Assembly (NCBI GenBank): GCA_000328365.1
Contig: KB309538.1
Location: forward strand, 510,590-574,589
Origin: Capitella teleta
Lineage: Eukaryota; Annelida; Polychaeta; Capitellidae
Length of the DNA stretch: 64,000 bases
Direction: 5' to 3'
Position 1 is the first letter of the stretch, and every line of letters starts with the position of its first letter. The position numbers and the translations under genes are program-made. Shown piece by piece: positions 11,673-25,000 of this stretch. Below the pieces are notes generated by a model that was not told the origin of the DNA, made no database searches, and saw only the letters and a list, made by a program, of their open reading frames with translations.

Positions 11673-13017
11673 AACTTAGCTATGTGAAAACTTTTTTCCA
11701 TTCTAAAATACATTTTAATAAAGCGAATGCCCCGTGACACTTTAATGCTGTGATTATAACTCACCTTAGGAGCATTGTGCTAATTGGCAAGTCATACAAG
11801 GCCCTCTTAATATGAATATCATGCATTTACTCATTTGCAGTGGTTTTTAAGTTCAAAGGTCATGGCATCTCATCAGGCAAATCCACATTGCACGGCCCAC
11901 ACGTATCCGAAATGAATGAAATCCTTGTCATTTTGAGTTGGTTCAGATGTCGGATCACTTCATTGACACAGGTTTCAAGCAAATGAGCCTTAATTAAATT
12001 AAGGCTCATTTGCTGAAACCTCTGTGTCGATGATCTGGATATGAAAATTAAATTTTCATATCCAGATCAATTCTCTTTAAAACCAAACTTGTTATCTTAA
12101 TCGTTGTCTTGCATTGGGTTAGATTGATGTAGCAGCACTTCACGTGTACGTTATGATAAATCATAACGCACTCTTTCAGCATCATCTGCTTGTGAACCGA
12201 TTAGGCCCTATCTCTAATAAATCATTCAGTTTACATGAGTAAAATCTTCAGTGCTACGTGGTGTCATGCATAATATAACTAAGAAAACTTGAAAGAAATC
12301 TTGTAAATTTATTTTCACGCAAAAGATGAAGCTGAGGGAATAGACATCAAATCAACGAAATAACATTTCCAGAGAAGAAGAAAATCACAAAGTGAACAAG
12401 ATTAGGTTTCGCTGATTGACAAGGAATGATTGCCAATGATTATGGACACATCACAATGATTGAGCACTTTAGGATAAGATATATAAGACACATGTGATGA
12501 TCATCATAATTATTACAGGCTGCTAAGTATGATACGCTATTTGGGCAAAGGCACGTGAAATCACCCCAAAGGTCTGCATTGGCAATGTTCAAGTGCTGAG
12601 AAAAAACAGTAACAATATAGAACAAAGTATTTAGTTTAACATCTTAAACACACAGAAATACATATAATATAGATTAACTAGCCATCAAGGCCACTTAAAA
12701 GGAGAAGAGAAAATAAAACCAGCCTGCCTCTATGATCTCTCTTAAAAAAAAAGCATCAGAATAAAAATAAGACGTTAGTTCAAACAGCTGAGAAAGTGAT
12801 GACATCATAGAGATAACAATATCATTAGATGATATGTCATGATCTGCACACAAAGACTAAACACTGATTTGAGCCAACAAACAAATAATCAAAAGAAAAC
12901 ACATAATTTGCCCAAACCGAGCTGCATTGCACAAATATGAGGAACAGAAACAAACTCACACCTTCGATAACTTCTTACTCTAGACGAAACATCCGACACC
13001 AGGGGGCGAACGGGGCT
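11673..13017. other. Convergent region MITD1 / Otu-like 3' ends
   Basis: This region holds the 3' UTRs of the two convergent genes. TTTATT at about 12307-12312 gives a minus-strand AATAAA for the Otu-like transcript. Two adjacent hairpins (11965-12069) lie just beyond MITD1 and are listed separately. No further coding sequence was seen. Confidence 0.4.
11965..12069. repeat. Two adjacent hairpins
   Basis: Hairpin one (11965-12028) pairs arms of about 31 nt around AAGCAAATGAGCCTTAATT, with two small indels and almost no loop. Hairpin two (12031-12069) is perfect: 19-nt arms starting TGATCTGGATATGAAAATT around a single A. The pair looks like the remains of a foldback or MITE, or a structured 3' element. 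No target-site duplication is visible. Confidence 0.8.
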
Positions 13018-16000
13018 TCAAGCGGGGAATGGCGCTGGCACGGCGGCTGGGGCTGCGGCTGGGTAGCTCTGGGAGGAGGAGGAGGAAGAGGAAGAGGAGG
13101 AGGCGGCGGATAGGGGAGGAGCAGGCAGGGAGGCAGTCTTCAAGGGAGGAGGCACCATCGGAGGGGGTGGCGGCGGGGGAAGGGGGTGACCCTGGGGGGA
13201 GGCAGCCGACACAGGCATGTAGTGGATGTAGGTCTGGCCACCGGCAGGACTGGAGGGGGCGTAAGCAGCTGCTGAGCCTGTTGAGGAGGAGACAGGACAG
13301 TAAGCAAGGTGAGTAGGGTAGATGGGGGGAGCAGCGGATGCGTCGCTAAATGACGGCACCCCCTGACCATTGATGATGTGGATGGTGTACGTGGGGCCGG
13401 GGGGTGGGGCCAGCAGCATGGTGTGGTCGTAGGGGGAGAGGGGGTGCTCAAACTGAACAGACGAGCACTCCACCACTGCACTCGACTCCACTGGCACAGC
13501 TGCTACATCTGCAGTTGTGCATGAGGAGGAGGAGGCGGCGTCAGATGCCTCGTACGGCTGGCCCGGCACAAAGCTCTGTGCATTGGGGTTGAATGTGGAG
13601 TGAGCAGTGAACTGAGTCGGTTGCTCATTGCAGCAGATCAGCTCCTGCGGATGCTGCGCCTGCACTTGGCAGCTGGGACTGAGTGGCTGCTGAACCAAGT
13701 GTTGCTTGCTCTTGCCATTCGGACCCAGCTGCCGGACAAGAGGCAAGCCTTCCAGCTGCCGGCTGCGGATAGCCGCCGTCTTCTGGGCGTTGGCCGCCTC
13801 GAGGAGCTTCTTGAAGCGAGGAGGAATGTCCTTGATGGGACGCACCAGTTTGAGGGGTCGGTTGCTCTTGTTGGCAGTGACGGGGCGTGATTTAGCGGGA
13901 GATTGCACAAGGAATTTCTCAAATGGCACAGAGGTAAGACGCACAGCTCCCTCGGGCGAAGAAGAGGAAGGGGAAGAGGAGGAGCTCCTGGTTTCCTCCT
14001 CCTGAGCCTCCTCCTCCTCTTCCTCTTCCTCCTCCTCCTCGTGAGGGGCGGCTTCATCGCTGTGGCCGCTGCAAATGTCAGACAGACATCCACTGTCCTG
14101 ACTGCTGCTGGGCAGCTCACATCGGCAGTGCTCGGTTGAGGAGCAGGGAGAGGGGGGTGCATGCAGGGGGAACGCCTCCTCCCCCTCCTCCTCTTGGCCT
14201 TTCTCCTCTTTCGTTGCATGCTCCTTAACTACAGCACACTGACCCTCTTCAATAAGCGGTGGGGGTGGCACGCTGGTCAGTTGCTCACAGGAGCGCTGAG
14301 GCTGCTGACCGCTCTGGATGGGAACACTGTAGGTGACTGGGGGGGGAGGCGCAAACGACGCCATGAAGCGCTGCTGATGCTGCTGCTGCTGCAGATAGGA
14401 GCACATGTGGTAGTACTCCACGCCCAGGTTGAAGAAGAAGCGCAGCGTAGACATATCTGCACAATACAAATCAGATCAGTGAATACGCTCAGGGGTCACT
14501 CACCTCTCTGAGGCAGATCCATGCCGGAAGGGTCGTAAGAGGGGGCAGCCGCGTAGTTCACTGGCCCTGCGCCTCCGTGAACCATGCTCTCGTGGTATGG
14601 CACGATGAAGTACGAGTAAGGTGGAGACGACGCCAGGTAGTTGGGGGGAGGGGGCGGGAAGGCGCTCCCTCCCCTCGCTGTGGGGGAGCTGCCAGGGGGC
14701 GCTGCAGGGCAGGCAGCCGTCGAGGGGAACACGCAGGGGCTGGGCATCACGTTGGGTCCGCCCCCCGCTGAGGGGTAGACCCCTGGGGGCATCATCTGAC
14801 TACTGGCTCCACACTCCTCTGTTGGCATGGCAACGCATTGAAACGAGAACACGAGGCTAGAGGTGCACTAACCATTGCTTCTGTTGAGTGGAATGTTGAG
14901 CACTGCTTCTGAGTCTGCTCTCTGTTCTTCAGAGTACTGCGCCTGGCCGTCTTCATAATCCGGTGAGTGGCAGTACGCGTTGCCAGCCACCTCTTCTTCC
15001 GGTCTGCCAGGACGACACAAACGGAAATTAACATACAGCAACGATACATAACACCACAACACACAGACTAGGAAAAGAGAGGAAATCGGCAGAGGCAAAA
15101 GGAGGCAAACAAAAGAGGAAGCAGTAGGGTTACCTGCCGAACCTAAAGTATCCCCGATGCGGAGGGCGAGTGCGTCCACACCACCAGCTAAGAAGGAAAA
15201 GCACCAACCCAGTCATCAAGCAAAAGAAGCAAACAAAACCGAATCCCATTAAGATGACCACTGACCGGTTATTCATTGGAGCCCAGCTTCCCTTGATCAG
15301 GTGACCGGCTGAGTTGATCAGATGTCGCTTCACAAAATTGCTTCTTGGTCGCGTTTGGAATCTGCAATAACTGGGTCAGTGTTGGCTAATAAGGTCAGAT
15401 GAGGAGCTCACCCTGCCGGACTGGACGCTCTGCCCATGGAACCAGACGGCGAGGAGCAGTCTGAGGAGGCCTCCTTTGATCCCAGGGAAGACTGAGAGCA
15501 GAGGCGAGGAGGGAGGGAGTGCTGCTGCCGCCCCGGCACAGGCACCACCAGAGAAAAGTCCTGCAAGGCACGTGAATCTGATTCAAACTGAACATACAGA
15601 GGAGCTCCAATCCACAGAATTACACTTATTGATTCTATTGATAAATAATCCATTATTTTACCTTTTTCTTACTTCTTCGCTTGTTCGGAATATCTAGAAG
15701 GGAGGGTGTAAAAGGAGATTTGATTACAAACAAAACGATTGACATTACATTAAGTATTGATTAGGCAGTCTTAAGGTAGATATAGATTATCAGCTGCTAT
15801 ATATATAATATGACACTTATTGGTATTGGAGAAAGCGTATCTCACCCAGCTGTTGGGCCGTAGCATTCAGAAAGCCCCAGCCTTCATGGCAAAGAAGAAG
15901 AAGAAGAAGCAAGCAGAAAGAGAAGGTGGTATTAAGCATGCATGTGTTAGCAGTCGTTAAAAGCCTCCTCATGTACCAAAAGTGTGCTTATCATTTGAAT

Positions 16001-19000
16001 TACGTGCAACAGGGAAGTCATTCAAGTTTAAGCAAGAGCTTCTCGCTCTGAAAAACTTAATTATAATCTCGAGTGTTTGTTTAAATATACATGCACCTAA
16101 AAACAGCAACATCCCAGAGAGAAAATTCCAGTAATTGATATCAATTAGTTCCCTTCCGATCTACTAATTGAGCGTCGGGGTCGTTTTGCCTTCAGCCCGT
16201 GCAGCGGGTACGGCTTCCTCTATTCATGTGATTCCTACGAAGGGACCTCATCATAATATGCCAGTCTCTACTATATACTATTTCCAGCACTGACGACATC
16301 AGAGCACAGAGACACTACTTTTACTTATGAACGTTCATCATAACGTATATCTCCGTGAATTGAAGTCAGTCCGAACGACACAAAATGACACGAAGCCTTA
16401 AGTAGCGCTGACCTTAGCAGACTAAGCGAAAGATGTTTCTCACCTTGATTGTGCACCTGCGGAAGTGGAATCAAACTGCTCAGCAGAACTTCGTGCCTAC
16501 AAAGTAACCATGACAACGGCGTCAGTTTCGTGAAACGTTGTTTGCATCATCAGTATCTTATAGAACACAAAAATATTGAGTGATGTCCATTTCCCATGTA
16601 ATAGACGTAGCTAACAAATCATCTTCTGACACTGCCTAATCTATCACATTCAACCTTTTTTAAGTAATCGATTCAACACGACGCATGGCTTCGTGCAAAT
16701 CATTACTCGCTTTCATGCGCGTGAACTCCGTCGAAGTAACGCACACTGTGGGGTGGAGGATTCACGAGGAAGGGAGAGGAGGGTTCATGAGGGAGCGGAG
16801 GACATACACGAACACTATCTTATTCTTCTGTGGTGTTCAATGGCCCGTCGCGCTGCCCCCAAGTGGCAAGTGTTTGCGTCGAGTGGTGTTCGATCCGCGT
16901 CTGACTTGAATTAATGTAAATTATTATGCATGAAAAATCACTTTTTTTTTTCCTCCAAAGATATGCAAAACAAAAATGAAACAAGCTGTGGCCACGAGCG
17001 AAGAACACGAATGAGACCAATGTATATTGAAGCCACGATGGATGACACCCCGATGGCCTTTGACCTCTAGACAACCAACAGCTTGACGCTCAGCTGCTCA
17101 GCTGATTGAATATGCGACATCTTCAACGCGTAATTCGATCAGATGAGCGAACCATGCCCCCTCCCTCCTCAATAGGTCTGCTCCACTGCGTTTTATTTCA
17201 AAGTAATGATCTTATGCGAAAATTCACATTTTAAACTAGGGCCTAAACATTCGCCCTTACATGTAGTAACCAGCCAAAAAAATAAAACAGATATTAGAAT
17301 TGCATTGATCACCGCGACATTGTCATGGCAACCATCCTGAATCGCTGCTAATCAAGGGGACCCCGTATACGACCAAAGTACAATCAAGTGTACATCAGAG
17401 GTCGATGCAAGCAAAGCACAATAGAAATGATAACAGAAGAGTCACTCGTACCTTTCTCCAAGTTCGAGCACAAACACGACGACGGGTCCTTTTCTGCTCT
17501 TGATGTCCTGGATGTGCGCGTTGAACACTCTCTCGGGGTGACCCTCCAAATTCACCTGCAAGCAACACCACACTCAGTTCCATCGCAACACATGCAACAA
17601 TTATAACTCCCTGTACGAGGGAACAGATACGCCGAATGTTATCATCATCCGCGAGTGAAGTTTCATCCCAGTATATAGAACCAAGTGCACACAAGTATAA
17701 TGTCAACCGCATGAAAACACCATTCTTGTGCTAGAAGACACACGTCGAGTGGCATTCATTTCACAGAACATAAAACATTAATATCCCTTCGCACAAAAAT
17801 TCATGTTTTGTTAATCGTAACTTTATTGAAGATACTTTCCACTTTTTAATCTTCAATGAAGACATTGTGTTGTCTTGAATGTTAATAAAATAGCATAAAT
17901 AATAAAAATTCAATCGCTCGCAATATCCGTCAAACAGCTCGGGGGTGATTTCAACCCAAGTCGCGAATTAGGAACATCGTGTAATTATATCGATTGAGCA
18001 TCGACGCACGAAGTCGGTCCAATGACGAAATTGATTAAAAAAATTTTAGTAAAACGTATATTAAATGATGTTAATATACACCCACAGCATAAATGCATAA
18101 TCAGCAAAATTAAAACTCATGCATAATGCAGTGTGCGTGCTCGTTTTAACTCATTATAAATCAGTAATTACGCAATCCAGACGGGGATATTCTCGCAGAG
18201 CAATCGTTCGCTATTTACGTCATCACGCAGCGATTTTCACTCTTGATTTGGCGCCAGATGCAAAGCGCGAGAACATGCGAGAAGAGAGGAGAACATGCGA
18301 AAAGAGACGAGAATTGATGGCGCAGAATTATACACGCAGGAGAAGGCACCGGTACATCCGGTACCAGAGGCGGTTGATTCGGACATCGCTGAGTAAGTAG
18401 TCACCTGCACTGTACTAGTCAGGGCAGTGGAGGAACAGAGCTATCAGACTCAATAATAATCAGATATACGTAGGGCGTCGAAGGTCATTCGTCGAATTAA
18501 TTCTATGTCACGCGTATAATTAGGCATATCGTATAATATAGTATAATACTAGTAGAATGGGCTTTGTGTCGCGTTGTAATATTTTTGTTTCATGGGAGAT
18601 TGAATTTCTTGCCCTGAATGATGATGATTCATAGTAATACTAGCATACGCGAGTCCACGTGGAGACGGGGATCTTAGCGAGTGCTACAGTTCTCCTGGTT
18701 TCCTCCGTTCACTTGGGATTTCCCTACGCGGACCATAACGTGTACCTGGGTACACAGGGTCATCGACCTCTGTCTCAGCCAATTCGCACGGCTGCCGCTC
18801 ACAAGTCGGTGGTGGTCGCCTCACAGATCTGACCACAGGACAAGCGCAGGAAGAGGTTTGCACGCAAGAAATGACCACAATAGGACCCGCGGTTTTGGCG
18901 CAATGTACAATCAATTTGTGACCTTTGTTGACCGAAACAGTTCACGTGAACACACACACACACACACGCACACACACACAAAAGCGTTGCAATCATGGTC

Positions 19001-22000
19001 CATGAATATGAGAAAAACACAATTAATATGCAAACTCAATTATAAAACCATTAGCTCACTGATTAACTCAAATTGAAACGCCGCGTCTGCATATCAGAAT
19101 ACTCACAGCAAAAACTCCCGAAAGAAGAAAACAATTCGTTAACAACTTCACGAATAATCCACACGGACAAGGAAAGAGGACACACACACACAGGGAGTAG
19201 GAAGTTCGGGAGGACAGCGGTGGAAGGAGGAGAAGGAGGAGGAGGAGGAGGAGAGCTTCGGCCTCCGTCGCCTTCAGCGTGCAAAGGGCCGCCACATGCA
19301 GAGTGCTGTGCGCCGGGTGTGCATCGGAGCCGGGTGGCTACGGGCGACAGCTGCTGCTCAGCAGTGATTACAGCCGCATGTCGCATATCAACCCCCACCA
19401 CCCTCCTCCTCCTCCTCATCTCTTCTGAACCCTCTTCTTGTCCACATGGCGCCCATACCGTCTGCGCATACTCAATTGAATTTTATGGCCATGTACAGAT
19501 TTCACTGAAATGATGACGGGCATGTGAATACGCTGTAGGTGCACTCAGCTGAGTGACGAAATGGACATGTGATGAGTGGATGCGCCAACATGTTACACAA
19601 AACGGAAGTCCCTTCGTTACGTAACAGTCCCGATCGAATGGCAAAGTTCACGAACATAGAAGTACTAGAATGACTGTGCAATGTTAAATCGTCCATTCGT
19701 GGTAGCTAGCATTCGTGGGGACCATAATAGACTATTTATAGCATAAAGCACACATGTCAAGTTTTCATTGAGCTGTTCGATGGCGAAATCCCCTTAAATC
19801 TGGCTTCAATTTTGTTTTTTGACCGAACACGTTACTCCTTTATATTTCTATGTTCACGCATTTCTGAGAACCGGAATTAATTGACGCCGCATGTACAGCA
19901 CGTACAGTCAGAGTGGGATAGCAGAGTGGGATAGCATACAGTGTATATTAATTAAGCATGCACCGATATCTAGAAGAGAATCTAAGTCAACAAGCCACCT
20001 GGTTTAATCAGCTGAATAGGTCGAAACGCGGCTGCCCGTGTGCATGCGAAAGGGCACCCCACCCCCGTCATCCAGCACAGGGGCCATCAATCGCAATAAA
20101 CATCGACAGCGAACTCATTTATTACGCTAACAATTAAAATAAAACACCGTAAATTCAAGCGCCCGGAGAGCGATCACCTATAAACCAACAATAAGTCATG
20201 TCCTGTGCAATGAAGTCATCGACACGCTTCAATTGCATCACATTATACATAATCCACACGTGGGTTCCGCATTAAAACGAGGTCATCAAAAGTGAACTGA
20301 ACACAAGGTCAATGCTGATACTTGGTTGACACATAACTATTTAACCATGTATATAGGCAATCATCTCTAGTTTTGACTACAAACCTGGCATTTGTCGCCA
20401 CATGCAAACTGCTGGTCGCCCTCACCACAGGTAATTTCATCTTGATCTGGAATCAAACAAAACATCGATCAGTCGAAAACGCTGATCAAACAAGCAAAAG
20501 CGAAAGAAGGCGACGACGACATTAAAATTGCATGTGCCGGTTTAATATTAGCACGCATTGTGCAGGTGATGATAACGGAGGAGATGCGAGGCTCCCATGT
20601 GGCAGATCAGGAACCCAGGACCAGGACGGTCTTTCACCACAAACACATCCCAACAAGAAAGAAGATACTTCACCTTTTTTCGCCTCGTTCCAGGCGTCGA
20701 ACTCCATGTTGCGATAAATGTCCGGCATCAGAGCCTTGGCCACTTTGTATGGAAATGGTGTCGGGAACGAGTTCTGTAATCAATTAATAATTAATGCACA
20801 ATTATAATACAGCCATGAAGAGTGCGTCGGCAGCAGTGGAACCCGGCTGGCACAGCGGCAGAGAACGGCGCTCGTACGCACGAAACAAACGACTTTATAA
20901 ACAACGCTTCATTAACTTGCAAATAGGTTTTTGAAAAAAAAAAAAAAATAATAATTAACAATCCCAGCCAAATCGCACTTTAAAATTGAAATCTGTCCAA
21001 GAAGTCTTTAAGTATAAAAACATGGCTGATTTGTACCGCTTTCAGCAAACGTGTAAAACGATGCACTGTTACCATGGTAACAGGCATCCGTGAGTACTAT
21101 GCTCAGAATATGAAGTACACGTAACTTCATTGCAGAGTTGGACACTGAGATTGACCTTCTGTCAAGGTAACCCCAGTCATAGGAGACCAACAATTGCTTA
21201 AAATCTAAAAAATATCAACCACATTACGTCACACTCCGTCAATTGGTGGGAATCTTTGTATGCTCAAATTAGATCATGAGCGTATCTTTTAATTAGTGCT
21301 TCCATGATGCCAACATCTACTCCAAATGTAACTATACAACACAGATTCCTGCTTCCCACCGATCACATTAAATTCAAGGACAATTTTAAATATCAACAAA
21401 CTTGACCGGAGGCGTTGAAACAATGAGACATTAGCACGACAGGCGACAATCGACTGACGTTCAGCCAAATTAGGGCCGATCACAATTATAACACAAACAG
21501 CTACATCGAGCAGATGGGAAGGCGAACCTCCGAAACACGGCTCAGTGCCAGACGAACGCACTCAGATGATGTGCCAGCATTTCAATCCTCACGCAACAAA
21601 TTCATATATAGGAGGAAGTCGTAAATTTTGAACCGACCAAATACTAGCACAAGTACTAGTAATGCGTGTAAAATTGTGGATTTTATGATTTGTTTATAAG
21701 CTATATCCAGTCCAGATAGACCAGGCTTGTGCCAGAGGATATAGATCACGGCATTTTCTACATGTAGTCGATCATTGTAGTCCATGTATTCATTATTCAA
21801 TCGGCATATTTGTTCTCACGGAAGGAAATACATGCACCAGAAAACTCTGAATACAGGGCACGAAACGACCACTCACCCGATTGCCAAAGGCTTCCGCAGG
21901 GGTCGGATCTTGGTTGTACGATGGAGGGCTGTTAAGAAAGAGAACGACACATAAAAAGAGGAGAAGGGAGCGGCCGGCATACCTGTGCCTGTCGCCGCTC

Positions 22001-25000
22001 ATGACGTGGGGGTGGGGCGGATAATCAAAGCGTCCTCCTCCGCTCCCTCGGAACTTGTTGGGCGTCTTGTTGCAGATCATCTCTCTGCTCTGTTCCAGCA
22101 CGCTGTCCACGCGGAAGACTCTTTCGTACAGCACTTCATAGATGATGGCTGCAAAGACGCCCTCATATTATGACAATGGTCAATGGATGCCAATGCAATA
22201 TAGAACGGAATGCCCCACAAACCCAATTCCCACTCGCACTCGCGGGGCCTGCGCTTGGGTGCACATCAGACGACGCTTGATTGACAGCCTCCTCACAAGG
22301 GCGGAATTTCATGCCACAAAACAACCGTGTTTAACTGTTACTGCAAATCGCATGGGCTTTGAACGTTTATAATACAATGAAACTGGCAAAACGTTCTTCT
22401 ATTTCCGAAGGCATTCAAGTTGGAAAAAAAGTTCAATTCGGGTGAATTCACGTACTTCTCATAAATATAGAATACCCTTTCGCACCTTCAAACTGCTGTT
22501 CAATTCACCTGGGTTGTTTATATATTCCGCTTCTCTTTCCTTCTCACTTAGAAATATACATTCTTCGCTTTTATTTTTACGTTGAATGCCACCAGTGTGC
22601 GCATTGTTCACACAAACGAACTGCATAATTAGGTGCATGCATAATAAGCAAAGTATTTAACTCCATTAAATTATGAAGCATTCAATTGCGGTCTGCCTCA
22701 GGGAAGCATGAAGAGCGAGGAGAGACCTTGCAGGGAGACAGGTATCACTTACGCATCACTAAGTAATGCTAAATAACCCAGTCAACAACGTATCGACCCT
22801 CAATCCATACAGTGCGACGTCAACAGAACCAAGTTGAAGGCCGATATCCATCACTCGACATGAACCGAGAGACGAAACGACGCCCCGTCCTCCGATGTCA
22901 TTATTGTGAACCAATTCAAAGACCATTATTTTTTATTTTTTTTTTTTTGCAGCGAGGGGGTACCTCGCTTGAGGAGCGAATGCAACATTTGATGTATTCT
23001 TTTGAAATGTTTAATGGCGGAGACGCACAAACACCAAGTGCAGGAGGTACACATAGGTGCCATGCACGCAATGCAAGAACGAATGCGTCGAAAGAGGCAT
23101 TTATATGGAATTCCGAAAACGGCATAAATCTTAATTTCATACTCTGATGAATTCACCTTCAAGGCATGAAATTAAATCTATACGCACTTTTCCGAATTCA
23201 ACGGAACTTCAATGCATCTTCACGGCTTAGACGACGCAACCAGTTCGCGCTGCCTGTCCAACCGCAGCTGCCATTTAATTGAATTCTGACGTCACGTGTC
23301 GCGATGTTACTCCACACTAATTTGCATGTGGCTAATGCAATTCAAGAACGATTGCAGTTATATCATAGATTAAACTTCATCTGTGGTTGTATCGCCCCCA
23401 ACGACGATTAAGCCATGATTCTCCATTTAGACACATGCAGCCGCACTCGCGAAAGCTGATTGCGTGTGCCGCGACTTCCTTCAAAGGCATTTTCTACTTT
23501 TACAGGTGCGCGATGTGTGGCAATAGATATGTATTTCAAGATAACATGGTAAACTGGTAGATACTAGTAATACTTCAATACAATTTTAAACAGCTGAAAT
23601 TCTGTCAACTACAATACAATTAGACTAATCAATAGATTGTAACAATTAGAAACCACAATGCAAATACAGGATACTCGAGTATTCAACATTGATCAGTAGA
23701 TTCATCGATCGCAATGATCCAATAAAAAGCCATTTACCTCAAAATACGAAAGCCACGACACAAGAATCTCCTCCTCACCCAGTGAAAGTCACACGAGAAG
23801 TGGAAGTTAAAACGAGAATGCATTCTCACAAAAAGGCTGCTTCGATCAAAAGGGGAACTAAAATACATGACCCCGCCTCAGAGAAGAAAAACAGCACGGC
23901 TTAAAGTGCTGCGTACCTAGATGAAGACAGTAAGCGAATTAAGGGCGGTGTGAGAACCATGTTGGGTGTTGGTGCGGCAGTTATGCTCGGGTGAACAGAA
24001 ACCTTCGACGCAGTCATGCGAATCGGAAGCGGAATATACTTCCGGTCCTGTACTAGGGCCAAATCGAAGACCCAAGTGTAAGCTAGCATAGGATTCATAG
24101 CGGATAGCCGCGTGTTATGAGCGACAGTGAGCCATTTCATACGACATCAGAGTCATCAAATCCGACAGCAGCGGCAGCTTCCGCCAATATAAGCACAAGC
24201 CAATAATCATTAGCGGTGCGCGGCAACAGGTTGCAAGCTCATTCATTCAATATTCAACACCGTGCACCGACTTAATAACCCGCTCTGTGTTATAATACAT
24301 GCAGCATCTGATTCGTGGAATTATCTGCATTTCATTCACTGAATTGAATGAACAGATTTCCGCGCTGAAAACTCAATCGGATGAGGAGAGCGCGCGCGAG
24401 TTGCAGCTCCACTCCGGGGTTTAACCAGTGAATGCTGTAGACGCAAGCACGCCGTCACAGCTGCTGTTAAAAGCATAATCTCTTCTAATGACGAGAAGGA
24501 AATTCGAAATCAATGCGTCGGCGGCGGCGGCACAGCTGATGAGCAGCGCATCCGACCGTGACCCGCGAGCGACGTCTGCATGCTCAGACTGCTGCATCTA
24601 CGTCACGAATGCAAGATTACATGCTGTCGGTGCATACAACGTCTCGCTGCTTGTGTAGCATACACCGCGCGCGCGCTAATTATGAATTGAGGGTCGAATG
24701 TCAGCATCGCTGCCCGATTAAACAACTGTGTGTGTGTGTGTGATGCGAAAGGTCTTCGGGTCGCAGATCAGCGGCGCTCATAGCCAACAAGAGAACACGG
24801 ATGACGACACCGAGCTATTGAATATACTGGAAGCACTCTCTTGCCGCATTACTGTCGACGAGCATCAGAAATTGAGCGGCTGAAATCGGCGATTGAGAGC
24901 GAAAAGAGCTGCGTCGTCCGTCAGAATATATTATATCAGATGTCCAAACGGCTTTCTGTCTACACATGCAACCAGAAAATCTGATTCAATAGCATTCCAC

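Noticed and set aside
13404-14511. Several plus-strand open frames opposite the last Otu-like exon
   Set aside because: They are antisense shadows of GC-rich, repeat-biased coding sequence; none has recognisable similarity.
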